From Chlamydiota bacterium (GTDB taxonomy: Bacteria > Chlamydiota > Chlamydiia > Chlamydiales > JAAKFR01): a DNA stretch of 64,000 nucleotides. Both the position numbers and the translations under genes were made by a program. Positions 34,693 to 43,292 of this stretch are shown piece by piece. The DNA is taken from the NCBI GenBank assembly GCA_021772465.1, contig JAJFLX010000012.1, positions 253,404-317,403 on the forward strand. The letters run 5' to 3'. The notes under the pieces are model-generated. The model had not been told where the DNA came from. It did not search any database and saw nothing but the letters and a program-made list of their open reading frames with translations. The first letter of the stretch is position 1, and each line of letters starts with the position of its first letter.

Positions 34693-35726
34693 GACGCATA
34701 GAAAGGGCGAGACAACACTTGACCGGGGTCGATTGTTGGATCATCGATAATCCAGTAGACCTTTACTATCTGACAGGATTAGACCTCTCTCTTGGGAGGC
34801 TTTTGCTTTCAAAAGAGGGAGCCAAGCTCTATGTCGATGGCCGCTACTACGAGCAGTGCCGCAACCAGAAGAGCGATCTCGACGTCGTGCTTTTGAGCCG
34901 AGATGCCCCTTTTCCTCGATTGGAGGGGAGGCGAATCGGGTTTGATGCCACTTATACCACGGTTGAGGAGTTTGAGAAGCTCAAATTGCTCGGTGGTGAG
35001 CTCATTTCTCTTTCAGCTCCTTTGCGGCAGCTGCGTGCAATCAAAGAGCCAGAAGAGATCGAGCGCTTGAGAGAAGTGGGAGAGCTCGGCTCTTGCGGGT
35101 TTGATTTTGTAGTCTCCAGGCTCAAAGAGGGGGTAACAGAGAGGGAGATCGCCTCTGAGCTTGAGATCTTTTGGCTAAGAGAGGGGGGCGAGCGGCTCGC
35201 ATTTTCTCCCCATATTGCCTTCGGAGAGGGGTCAGCGCACCCTCACTACCATGCGGGTGACCGCGCTTTAAAAAGGGGAGACGTCGTTTTGATCGACATC
35301 GGAGTGGTGCGGGGCCACTACCACTCTGATATGACTCGTGTCGTCTTTTTTGGGGAGCCAGAGCGTGAGCTTGTAAAAATTTATTCAGTTGTCAAAGAGG
35401 CGCAAGAGAGAGCGCTTGCTCTTTGCAAGCCCGGTGTTACCACCGGCGATCTCGATCGCGTGGCGCGCAGTCACATTGAGAGCGCTGGTTATGGGGAGCT
35501 CTTTCCCCATAGCTTAGGTCACGGGGTCGGGCTAGAAATCCACGAGCTTCCTTGGATCAGAAAAGGAGGCCAAGAGCGGCTTGAAGAGGGAATGGTCTTG
35601 ACAGTGGAGCCTGGCATCTACTTGCCCGGACTTGGCGGAGTGCGTCTTGAAGATACGGTTGTGATCACGACATCGGGGCATGAGAACTTCACTCGGCGTC
35701 AAATTCCCTTTCATCCGGTTCTATGA
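34689..35726 (+). CDS. pepP: Xaa-Pro aminopeptidase (M24 family)
   Basis: A 345-residue metallopeptidase that removes an N-terminal residue preceding proline. The five dimetal ligands of the M24 'pita-bread' fold are visible in order: D-I-G-V-V and H-S-D-M-T-R (two Asp), H-S-L-G-H-G-V-G (His), V-E-P-G-I-Y (Glu) and R-L-E-D-T-V (Glu). The N-terminal creatinase-like domain covers ~1-115. It is cytosolic with no signal. It overlaps mutL by ATGA and is followed after 17 bases by the cyclase gene; the mutL-pepP order is shared with Chlamydia. Confidence 0.94.
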   Translation: MRRIERARQHLTGVDCWIIDNPVDLYYLTGLDLSLGRLLLSKEGAKLYVDGRYYEQCRNQKSDLDVVLLSRDAPFPRLEGRRIGFDATYTTVEEFEKLKLLGGELISLSAPLRQLRAIKEPEEIERLREVGELGSCGFDFVVSRLKEGVTEREIASELEIFWLREGGERLAFSPHIAFGEGSAHPHYHAGDRALKRGDVVLIDIGVVRGHYHSDMTRVVFFGEPERELVKIYSVVKEAQERALALCKPGVTTGDLDRVARSHIESAGYGELFPHSLGHGVGLEIHELPWIRKGGQERLEEGMVLTVEPGIYLPGLGGVRLEDTVVITTSGHENFTRRQIPFHPVL

Positions 35727-35743
35727 TCTGTTAGAAAAAAAGG

Positions 35744-37918
35744 ATGAAATTAAGGAGTAAGCTACTTCTCGGTGTCGGGATTCTTTTGCTCGGCATGGCG
35801 ATTATCATCTACATCCTTCCCATTTTTTTCATTCGCGAAGATGTGCATCGAGCAGCTGAGCAGGTGCAAAGCTTGCTCATCGAAGAGCACAAAGCGCTTG
35901 CAAGAAGTCAACAGGCCTGGGTCAAAGACGAAGTGCAGCATATGACTCAAAACATCAACTCTATGCTTCTTACGCTTTATGAAGACCCCACTTTTGCGCA
36001 CTCTCTTTCACTCACGGATGACAAAGAGTTAGAGACTTGGAAATTAATGGCGGAGGCTTCTGCTTTTGATCCTGAGGTCGGGTTGATCCAAATCCACGAC
36101 ATGAGTGCAAAGAAAAGTGCCGTCATCACTCCAGCAGTTGCAACCTTTTTTCATGCAGCAGAGCTTGCCAGTGCAAAGGAGCTCACTTTGTTTTCCTTGG
36201 GGGAGGGGGAGATTTATGTGGGAACGCCTCTTCCACCCTCTCTGCAAAAGGAGAGAGGGTACACTTACTATGCCCTGATGCTCCCCAGCCGCGTAGATAT
36301 GGAACAAAAAGAGATTCATGAGGAGGTCGAGCGTCTTGTCAGTCAAGCGCCAAAATCTTCGCCTCAATCGGTTTTGAGTTCTTCTTATGACTGGGCGATT
36401 AAGATCAATATGATCCGCAACCTTACGCCACTTTTTGTTGAGGGGCTTCTGCTCGAGGGCGGGGTGAAAAAAAATGTCCCGGATGGGATAGCTCGCATCG
36501 ATACAAGTGGTCGGGGCGCTGCAATTTTATCTGATCAAGTCTTTAGAACGACTCCTGTTTTCAACGATAGCGCCTTCTATCAAGCGCATGTTCCCAAAAC
36601 GGGCGCCCCCCCTATCCCCCAAGCGGTGGAACTGATTACCCTAGATGATGGAAAGTGGGGTTTTATCGGCAACACCCTCAAATTGGATTCGGTGTATGTC
36701 ACAGTAGCTACCCCCTTAAATCATCTCGTGAAACAGTTGGCACTCTCTTCTAATACCCTGATCATCGTCGAGCTGGATGAGGGTGCATGGGTGGGTTATG
36801 ATGGGAGCGGCAAGCAGCTTTTTTCAGATGAGCTACACTCTTTTCTTCAGGCAGGATTTATGGAGTACTCGCATGGGAGAGTCAAAGTTGGAAACCAGAG
36901 CTACCTCTTTACTCGCCTAGCTGGGATTGAAGGGACAAAGGCCACGCTCTATGCCTTTCAAAAAACAGGAGGACATGGGTCTATTTTAGGGACTCTTTTT
37001 AAACTCGAAGGGGATCTCTCTCAAAGAATTTCTCTCCAACTTCTTTTGATCGCTATAGGGACTATGGTGCTTGTACTCCTATTTGTTTGGAGAATTGCAT
37101 TTGGAGTGATTGCTCCAATTACTAAGCTCGCTCAAGCGACTTCTCTTGTAACCGATGGGCACTATGATGAAGTCGCTTTACCTGATGTGGGAAAAAGAAA
37201 GGACGAGGTCGCCACTTTAACGCAATCGTTTGGGGAGATGGTTAAAGGGCTAGAAGAGCGAGCAAAAATTCGCGGTGTGCTTGACAAAGTGGTTTCTAAG
37301 GATGTCGCTGATGAGATTTTGCGCTCGCAAATTCATCTAGGGGGAGAGGACCGCGACGTGTCGATGCTTTTCAGCGACATACGCAACTTTACTGAGCTCA
37401 CTCAAAACTTTCTGCCTCAAGAGACCATTCAATTGCTCAATACATGCATGACAAAAATTTCGAGAGTCATTGAAGGAGAGGGTGGGGTCATTGATAAGTA
37501 TGTGGGCGATGAGGTGATGGCGATCTATGGGGCGCCTACCCCTCATCCTCAGCACGCTCTGCGTGCGGTCTCAACAGGAATTTTGGTTTTAGAGACGTTA
37601 AAAAAATGGAATGAGGAGCGAGTTGCCGAGGGAAAGCCCCTCATCGAAATGGGGATAGGTGTCCATACAGGGCTTGTCGTGGTGGGGAACATGGGAGCTG
37701 AGGATCGTCTCAACTACACCGTTATTGGCACGAATGTGAATCTAGCAGCGCGGCTTTGTGAAGTGGCAAAAGGAGGTACCCTGATTATCTCCGAGGCGAC
37801 GCTTCATGAGAGTGGGGTGCGCGACTCTTGCTACGTAAAACCACTTGCCCCGATTGCCTTAAAAGGTTTTACTCATCCTGTCTCCATCTACGAGGTGACA
37901 GGTTTTAGGTGGGTATAG
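35744..37918 (+). CDS. Membrane class III adenylate/guanylate cyclase with HAMP domain
   Basis: A 724-residue receptor cyclase. It has membrane helices at residues ~5-30 and ~428-452 around a ~400-residue extracytoplasmic sensor with no domain I recognise, a HAMP linker (~450-505) and a C-terminal class III catalytic domain (~535-715). Both metal-binding aspartates are there (D545 in F-S-D-I-R-N-F-T and D589 in V-G-D-E-V-M), as is the transition-state N-L-A-A-R. Making cAMP or cGMP is expected; the purine-selecting residues do not let me decide. It may form a sensory unit with the histidine kinase that starts two bases after its stop. Chlamydiaceae are not known for this pair. Confidence 0.92.
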   Translation: MKLRSKLLLGVGILLLGMAIIIYILPIFFIREDVHRAAEQVQSLLIEEHKALARSQQAWVKDEVQHMTQNINSMLLTLYEDPTFAHSLSLTDDKELETWKLMAEASAFDPEVGLIQIHDMSAKKSAVITPAVATFFHAAELASAKELTLFSLGEGEIYVGTPLPPSLQKERGYTYYALMLPSRVDMEQKEIHEEVERLVSQAPKSSPQSVLSSSYDWAIKINMIRNLTPLFVEGLLLEGGVKKNVPDGIARIDTSGRGAAILSDQVFRTTPVFNDSAFYQAHVPKTGAPPIPQAVELITLDDGKWGFIGNTLKLDSVYVTVATPLNHLVKQLALSSNTLIIVELDEGAWVGYDGSGKQLFSDELHSFLQAGFMEYSHGRVKVGNQSYLFTRLAGIEGTKATLYAFQKTGGHGSILGTLFKLEGDLSQRISLQLLLIAIGTMVLVLLFVWRIAFGVIAPITKLAQATSLVTDGHYDEVALPDVGKRKDEVATLTQSFGEMVKGLEERAKIRGVLDKVVSKDVADEILRSQIHLGGEDRDVSMLFSDIRNFTELTQNFLPQETIQLLNTCMTKISRVIEGEGGVIDKYVGDEVMAIYGAPTPHPQHALRAVSTGILVLETLKKWNEERVAEGKPLIEMGIGVHTGLVVVGNMGAEDRLNYTVIGTNVNLAARLCEVAKGGTLIISEATLHESGVRDSCYVKPLAPIALKGFTHPVSIYEVTGFRWV

Positions 37919-37919
37919 C

Positions 37920-39617
37920 ATGCGTTTTAGACAGAAGATTCTCGTCAGCTTTTTAGCCATACTCATCCTTTTTACTCTCTTTCTCTACCCGGTCGTCAAT
38001 CGGCTAATAGAGACGATTTTAGCGCATAATATGCAAAGGCAAACCACAGAATTGATCGGGGAAATTGAGAAAGCCTCTACTCGAGCTGAGCTCTACACTC
38101 TTTTTTCTGCAGCAGCAGATAGACGGTTTTTTAAAGCCTCACTTATTAACCCTAACCAAGAGAGTTCTCTTCGACCCGAAGTGAGAGAGGCTGTTGAGGG
38201 GGGGAGAGGGTTTGATATCCGTTTCTCGAAACGGTATCAAGAGGACATGGCCTTTGCAGCACTTCCCTTCACTTTTGAGGGGGATCTCTACGTTGTACAA
38301 GCTATTTTTCCCTATGGGCCTATCGAAAAGATTACTTCTGATTTGACTCTCACAGTTTTACTGCTAGCTGTGATCATCCTTCTTCTTTTCACAGCTTTTG
38401 CTTGGTTTAGTTTGCATATTTTTACCCGTCCTGTGCAGCTTATACTCGATGCGGTACAACCCTACCAACTTGGACAGACAGAGAAGATACCCGAAATCAA
38501 ACTCGGTCGAGCGATCCGTCCGAGCGATGAGTTTGGAAAGCTAGCCGAGACCTTAAATTCTTTATCGAGCCGCATTGAGCAGCAAATTTCCTCTATCACC
38601 CATGAAAAAAATGAGAAGAGTGCCATTCTCGAATCGCTTGTAGAGGGAGTGATTGCTGTGGATAAGAACTCTACAGTCAGCTACATGAATCGAATGGCGG
38701 AAGTTTTCCTTGGAGTCTCAGAGAAAGAGCTGGCCCGCAAGCCTTTTTCTCAGGTGAATAACCCCCAATGCGAGGAGCTCATTCGGATGGCTCAAGAGAA
38801 GGGGCACCCCGTCGTACTGGTACTCAAGCCTGAGAGAAAACAGAAACGTTTTCTCGATGCAGTCGCTGCACCTAGAGGCAATGGGGGCGCTATTTTGGTT
38901 TTGCAAGACAAGACAAGTCTCCACAAGGTGATCGAGTTGGGGCGTGATTTTATTGCCAATGCCTCTCATGAACTCAAGACTCCTATCACAATCATTAGAG
39001 GGTTTGCTGAGGCTCTGCACGACCACCCCGAGCTTACACGTGACCGCTCTCTCGAAATCACAGAGAAGATTGTGCGCAATTGCAAACGGATGGACACTTT
39101 GGTTAAAAATCTTCTTACACTCGCTGCTGTTGATGAGGGATTGCCTCGATCCCGTCTTGCCGAGTGTGACTTGATTGATCTTGTAGAAGAGGCTCGTCAG
39201 ACTGTCCTCTCCGTTCACCCTCGAGCGACAATTCGCATTGAGGCAATGGGGGAAAAGCCTCACAGCTTGCTCGCTGACAAGGACCTATTTTTTCAGGCTA
39301 TTATCAACTTACTTGACAACGCCATCAAGTACTCACAATCTCCTGCAGAGGTCGTTGTGCGCATCGAAAAAAGGCGGCAGCACTTTGAGATTAAGATTTC
39401 AGATAAAGGAATTGGCATTCCACCCGACTCCTTAGATCGGGTATTTGAGCGTTTCTACGCAGTGGACAAGAGCCACTCTCGCAGCCTAGGGGGGTCGGGG
39501 CTTGGCCTCTCGATTGTTGAGAGGATTGTCGAGAAGCACGAGGGGAAGATTGAAGTCGAGTCGCAAGAAGGGGTGGGAACGACTTTCACAGTCACTCTGC
39601 CCATTCAACTCTACTAG
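37920..39617 (+). CDS. PhoR-like membrane sensor histidine kinase
   Basis: A 565-residue sensor kinase: helix ~9-30, short extracytoplasmic region (~31-140), helix ~142-168, HAMP (~170-225), PAS (~235-330), then HisKA with H350 in A-S-H-E-L-K-T-P-I-T, and the HATPase domain with N-L-L-D-N-A-I-K-Y (N box), D-K-G-I-G-I-P (G1) and G-G-S-G-L-G-L (G2). It would autophosphorylate H350 in response to a signal. No response regulator is encoded in the window, so the partner lies elsewhere. It begins one base past the cyclase stop, which points to joint expression and maybe a joint signal. Confidence 0.93.
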   Translation: MRFRQKILVSFLAILILFTLFLYPVVNRLIETILAHNMQRQTTELIGEIEKASTRAELYTLFSAAADRRFFKASLINPNQESSLRPEVREAVEGGRGFDIRFSKRYQEDMAFAALPFTFEGDLYVVQAIFPYGPIEKITSDLTLTVLLLAVIILLLFTAFAWFSLHIFTRPVQLILDAVQPYQLGQTEKIPEIKLGRAIRPSDEFGKLAETLNSLSSRIEQQISSITHEKNEKSAILESLVEGVIAVDKNSTVSYMNRMAEVFLGVSEKELARKPFSQVNNPQCEELIRMAQEKGHPVVLVLKPERKQKRFLDAVAAPRGNGGAILVLQDKTSLHKVIELGRDFIANASHELKTPITIIRGFAEALHDHPELTRDRSLEITEKIVRNCKRMDTLVKNLLTLAAVDEGLPRSRLAECDLIDLVEEARQTVLSVHPRATIRIEAMGEKPHSLLADKDLFFQAIINLLDNAIKYSQSPAEVVVRIEKRRQHFEIKISDKGIGIPPDSLDRVFERFYAVDKSHSRSLGGSGLGLSIVERIVEKHEGKIEVESQEGVGTTFTVTLPIQLY

Positions 39618-39729
39618 CCCGGATCGGGTATACGGACGCTAAGCCATGCAAATTCCTAGAGGGAACTACTGACCCCATTGGCACCAATTGGTATGCATCA
39701 TGCTTTCTGATGGTTTGGGGGTAAAATCG

Positions 39730-40602
39730 ATGGATAAGATCACCTATATAGGGCTTGGGAAGATGGGTGGGGCAATGGCTGAGCGCCTCTGTCAAGCTGG
39801 GCATAAACTCACCGTGTACAATCGCACCCATGCTAAAGCGCAATCCTTTGCAAAACTTGGAGCAATGGTAGCTGGATCGATAGAATCAGCGGTAGAGGGT
39901 GCGGATGTGGTCTTTACTAGTGTAATTGATGACCAGGCACTTGAAGAGGTGACTGCCCTGCTATTACCCCATCTCAAGAAAGGGGTGATCCATGTGAGTA
40001 CTTCGACAGTATTACCTAAAACGGCAGAGAAGTTAGCAAAACTGCATAAGGAGGCAGGCGTTATCTATGTGGCCGCTCCTGTCTTAGGAGTGCCGGATGT
40101 AGTAAAAAAGGGAGAAGCCATGAGTTTCTGTGCAGGTGAGCAAGGGGCTGTCGATAAAGTCTCTCCTCTTATGCGCTGTTATGCAGAAAGTGTCATGAAT
40201 CTTGGGGAGCAAATCACAGATCCCGTTGTTTTGAAAATTTGCATGAACTACTCGGTGATTGCTGCCCTTGAGTTGATCTCGGAACTCTTTGCTTTTGCGG
40301 AAAAAAGTGGTCTTGATACAGCTATAGTTCAAGAGTCTTTGCACCACATCTATGCTCATCCTGGAGTGAGGCACTATATCGATAAAATTTACACTCGAGA
40401 TTTTGATAAGGTGAATTTTGATGTGACAGGAGGAGATAAAGATGTACATCTTTTCCAAAAGGCCTTTACAGATGTCGGTGTGACGCCAGACATTGCACAT
40501 GCAATCGGGGATAAGTTTACCCAAGCGATCGCCACGGGTCTTGTGGGGAAAGATTGGAGTGTCATTAGCGAAGTCGTGCGTGCGCGGTCAGGCCTAAAGT
40601 AG
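39730..40602 (+). CDS. NAD(P)-dependent 3-hydroxyacid dehydrogenase family (6PGDH-like)
   Basis: A 290-residue beta-hydroxyacid dehydrogenase. The Rossmann loop G-L-G-K-M-G-G-A-M-A is near residue 8, the cofactor-specific Y-N-R-T-H follows the second strand, suggesting NADP, and the catalytic lysine lies in G-G-D-K-D-V-H-L. Members oxidise hydroxyisobutyrate or reduce glyoxylate or succinic semialdehyde; which one cannot be seen. I chose ATG 39730 (G-rich TTTGGGGG site ahead) since the fold starts there; a longer version from 39688 adds 14 odd residues. It begins an accessory stretch after the sensory genes, separated by 112 bases holding no gene. Confidence 0.88.
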   Translation: MDKITYIGLGKMGGAMAERLCQAGHKLTVYNRTHAKAQSFAKLGAMVAGSIESAVEGADVVFTSVIDDQALEEVTALLLPHLKKGVIHVSTSTVLPKTAEKLAKLHKEAGVIYVAAPVLGVPDVVKKGEAMSFCAGEQGAVDKVSPLMRCYAESVMNLGEQITDPVVLKICMNYSVIAALELISELFAFAEKSGLDTAIVQESLHHIYAHPGVRHYIDKIYTRDFDKVNFDVTGGDKDVHLFQKAFTDVGVTPDIAHAIGDKFTQAIATGLVGKDWSVISEVVRARSGLK

Positions 40603-40612
40603 GGAGTGGCCA

Positions 40613-41131
40613 ATGAAGAATAGAAGTATCATTTTAACCTTTGTACCGTGGATCCTGTTTTCAATCTTGCCGCCATACACAGGGTTTACCTGGGCCGCTT
40701 CGATTGCACTTATTCTGAACATTGTCTTTGCGCGCAAGGATCTACTGGAGGGTGTTGTTCTTGAGATTGGAGGTGCCCTCTTCTTCGCAGCGATGGTAGT
40801 CGTCGGATTAGTTGTTTCTGAGGGCGATACATTTACCAAGAACCCAAACCTCTGGAGCAACTTAGCTATGACGCTGATTATGCTTGGCTCAGTATTGCTC
40901 AACAAGCCCTTTACACAGCAATATGCTAGAGGGAAGGGGAGTCATCGACTGCACCTCCAACTGTCACTCATTTGGACAGCTCTACTTCTCATTGCCACAG
41001 GAATTTCTGTTGCACATGTCTATCTTGGGTGGAGTAATCTTACTAGTACGCTTGGAACGGTGATTGCAATTGTGCTTGGGATCAAGATCACCAAGTTGTT
41101 CCCCAGATGGTTTAACGAAAAACACAAATAG
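40613..41131 (+). CDS. Integral membrane protein of unknown function
   Basis: A 172-residue protein with about five hydrophobic segments (~6-22, 24-40, 50-70, 80-97, 115-160) and a basic C-terminus ending N-E-K-H-K. I see no cofactor or transporter motif and do not recognise the family. It starts ten bases after the dehydrogenase with a GGAG ribosome site, so the two are probably co-transcribed. After the stop a 7-bp stem (GACACTA/TAGTGTC, 41144-41167) could end the message but lacks a T run. Confidence 0.75.
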   Translation: MKNRSIILTFVPWILFSILPPYTGFTWAASIALILNIVFARKDLLEGVVLEIGGALFFAAMVVVGLVVSEGDTFTKNPNLWSNLAMTLIMLGSVLLNKPFTQQYARGKGSHRLHLQLSLIWTALLLIATGISVAHVYLGWSNLTSTLGTVIAIVLGIKITKLFPRWFNEKHK

Positions 41132-41230
41132 TGTGTAGATGAAGACACTACTGTTTATGCTAGTGTCGTAAGCGGGGGTAGAATGCGCTGCAGCTTGTGA
41201 AATTGTTCTCCCTAGTATATAACTAGAGTT

Positions 41231-41752
41231 GTGATTGTAAAAGCTTTAACATGTATTCTATTGCTTTTCTACTCGGGTGCTTGTGCTGCCGAGGTGGCTT
41301 TGCAAATGCCATTAGACACACAAAAACAGGCTGTGGAAGAGCATCTCATCGCCTTCTATGCTCAGGAGTTGTTCCAGGCAGGAGTTTGTCCCAATTTGTC
41401 GAGTGCTCGGCTGCAGGCGGAAAAAGAGTGCTTTGAATACACTCCCACCATTCGGCTGATCGCCCGGGAGGAGATCTGTGGCTATCTGGCCTATTCCATC
41501 GACGGCACAGAGGGGTTTCTCGATGCCCTCTATCTCTATCCAAAGTATAGAGGTCGGGGACTAGGTTCTGCAGCTTTGGGCTGTGTTGAGGAGGAGCTCA
41601 AACGGTGTGGGGTTTGTGATGTGCAGCTCTATGTGTTTGCCCATAACTGCGCTGCGCTCAAGCTCTATGAGAGACATGGCTATCACGTGTTGCAGTCCTA
41701 CAACACGCAAGAGGGCTGCGCGATAGGTTACTCGATGGGCAAGATGATCTAG
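41231..41752 (+). CDS. GNAT-family acetyltransferase with possible signal peptide
   Basis: A 173-residue protein from GTG 41231. The C-terminal ~110 residues are a GNAT N-acetyltransferase: Y-P-K-Y-R-G-R-G-L-G-S (acetyl-CoA phosphate loop, ~98-108) and N-C-A-A-L-K-L-Y-E-R-H-G-Y (~138-150). The first 24 residues look like a Sec signal (hydrophobic L-T-C-I-L-L-L-F-Y-S-G, then A-C-A-A-E), odd for an enzyme that needs acetyl-CoA. An ATG at 41306 with a GAGGTGG site eight bases ahead would give a 148-residue cytosolic enzyme and may be the real start; the GTG has no clear ribosome site. Acceptor unknown. Eight cysteines are notable. Confidence 0.72.
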   Translation: MIVKALTCILLLFYSGACAAEVALQMPLDTQKQAVEEHLIAFYAQELFQAGVCPNLSSARLQAEKECFEYTPTIRLIAREEICGYLAYSIDGTEGFLDALYLYPKYRGRGLGSAALGCVEEELKRCGVCDVQLYVFAHNCAALKLYERHGYHVLQSYNTQEGCAIGYSMGKMI

Positions 41753-41901
41753 GGTTGCTTGGATTTAATCTCCAATATGGGCCATGAGAACGGCGATAGT
41801 TTCTTCATGGTCGCCCTATCGTGCCCACCCTATAGTCGTATCGCCATTCTCACTTTTCAGTGCGACATCAGTTCCGGCATCTGACCTATTTCATCAAAAT
41901 C

Positions 41902-41969
41902 CTCACCAAAAGTGACAAATTTGTCATTTTTTTGATGAAAAAAGTGACAAATTTGTCACTTTTAGTGAG
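41902..41969. promoter_or_regulatory. Double palindrome / long inverted repeat ahead of the DUF4143 ATPase
   Basis: The perfect 14-bp palindrome TGACAAATTTGTCA occurs twice (41913-41926 and 41945-41958). The whole segment is also one 25-bp inverted repeat with a single mismatch (arms 41902-41926 and 41945-41969) around an 18-base A/T loop. It ends nine bases before the ATG at 41979. It could be a tandem operator for a dimeric repressor, including autoregulation, or an RNA hairpin hiding the ribosome site. Confidence 0.75.
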
Positions 41970-41978
41970 AATAGAGCC

Positions 41979-43292
41979 ATGAAGCGACTACTTATGGACA
42001 AACTTATCTCTTGGAAGGGAGATCAGCGAAGAAAGCCTTTGCTCCTAATAGGGGTGAGACAAGTCGGAAAAACCTACCTTTTACGGGAGTTTGGCCAGGC
42101 TCAATTCGGCACCTACCACTATTTCAATTTTGAAAAAGAACCCCAGCTCGCCTCAATTTTTGAGCCAGATCTCAACCCTCAAAGGATCTTGAATGAACTG
42201 AGTTTCCACGTGGGAAAGCCGATTGATTTCACCCGCGATTTAATCCTCTTTGATGAAATTCAAGCCTGTCCGAATGCTTTGACGAGTTTAAAATATTTTC
42301 AAGAAGATCTTCCAGAAGTGGCGATTTGCGGAGCAGGCTCTCTTTTGGGTGTCTACCTAGGCCCTGTCTCATTTCCGGTTGGAAAAGTCACCCTGCTTCA
42401 TCTAAGACCGATGACGTTTGAAGAGTTTCTTCTCGCATGTGGAGAGGAAAAATCGATTGAAGCTCTTCGGGCAAGAGAAATTCCTGAAATTGTTCATAGG
42501 CATCTGTGGAATCAGTTGAAGCACTACTTTATCACTGGGGGCATGCCTGAAATCGTCCAAACCTACTGTGAAAATAGAGGGCAACTTTTCGATGCCTTTT
42601 CACTGGTAAGAGAAAAGCAAGAGATGCTAGTGGCAGCCTATATTGCAGACATGGCAAAGCACTCGGGAAAGGTCAATGCTATGCATTTGGGCCGCTTATT
42701 TCACTCTGTACCTACCCAGCTAGAAAAAGAGAACACGCAGGGAGCCGCTCGCTTCAAATTCAAAGGGGTCGTTCCAGGTGTGAGTCACTATCAGAGGCTT
42801 GTAGGAGCGATCGATTGGCTCATTTCGGCAGGACTTGTTATAAAAGTTTCGATAGTAGAGTCCGCTACTCTCCCTTTGAGATCTCATGCGAAAGAGAATC
42901 GATTCAAACTCCTACTATTTGATGTGGGGATTCTTGGGTCGATGTCAGGTCTCTCCCCAAAAGCGATTTTGGATTACGATTACGGGAGCTATAAAGGCTA
43001 TTTTGCCGAAAACTTCGTAGCAGAGGAGCTGCTCTGCGCCACCGAGCAGGAACTTTTTAGCTGGAGTAAAAAATCAGCAGAAGTTGAATTTTTACTCTCT
43101 CAAAATGAGGGAGTTGTGCCTTTAGAGGTTAAAGCTGGAAGTGTCACGAAGTCTAAAAGCTTGCAGATCTTTGCCGAGAAATACCACCCCAAACGGCAAA
43201 TAATTGTGAGTGGAAAGCCTCTGAATTTGAAAGGAGAAAAAAGCTACTACCCTCTCTATATGGCCGGTTTTCTCAACACTTCTATGCTTTGA
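41979..43292 (+). CDS. AAA ATPase with C-terminal DUF4143 domain
   Basis: A 437-residue ATPase: Walker A G-V-R-Q-V-G-K-T-Y near residue 30 and Walker B L-I-L-F-D-E-I-Q near 90. The C-terminal DUF4143 part (~200-400) includes A-E-V-E-F-L-L and L-E-V-K-A-G, like the E-x(n)-E-x-K of a nuclease fold. This family is widespread, patchy and often multicopy, and its function is unknown, though links to mobile DNA and toxin-like systems have been suggested. It follows a strong palindromic site. Its stop overlaps the convergent 708-residue gene by 11 bases. Its presence between conserved chlamydial blocks and its patchy family distribution hint at transfer. Confidence 0.88.
   Translation: MKRLLMDKLISWKGDQRRKPLLLIGVRQVGKTYLLREFGQAQFGTYHYFNFEKEPQLASIFEPDLNPQRILNELSFHVGKPIDFTRDLILFDEIQACPNALTSLKYFQEDLPEVAICGAGSLLGVYLGPVSFPVGKVTLLHLRPMTFEEFLLACGEEKSIEALRAREIPEIVHRHLWNQLKHYFITGGMPEIVQTYCENRGQLFDAFSLVREKQEMLVAAYIADMAKHSGKVNAMHLGRLFHSVPTQLEKENTQGAARFKFKGVVPGVSHYQRLVGAIDWLISAGLVIKVSIVESATLPLRSHAKENRFKLLLFDVGILGSMSGLSPKAILDYDYGSYKGYFAENFVAEELLCATEQELFSWSKKSAEVEFLLSQNEGVVPLEVKAGSVTKSKSLQIFAEKYHPKRQIIVSGKPLNLKGEKSYYPLYMAGFLNTSML

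Noticed and set aside
38718..39263. 181-residue minus-strand frame across the histidine-kinase domain
   Set aside because: The kinase H, N, G1 and G2 boxes are all intact on the plus strand.
39618..39729. Gene-free 112 bases before the dehydrogenase, checked for tRNA
   Set aside because: No cloverleaf could be drawn and no CCA-like end is present; nothing else was recognised.
41144..41167. GACACTA / TAGTGTC inverted repeat after the membrane protein
   Set aside because: The stem is only 7 bp and AT-rich with no following T run, so I did not call it a terminator.
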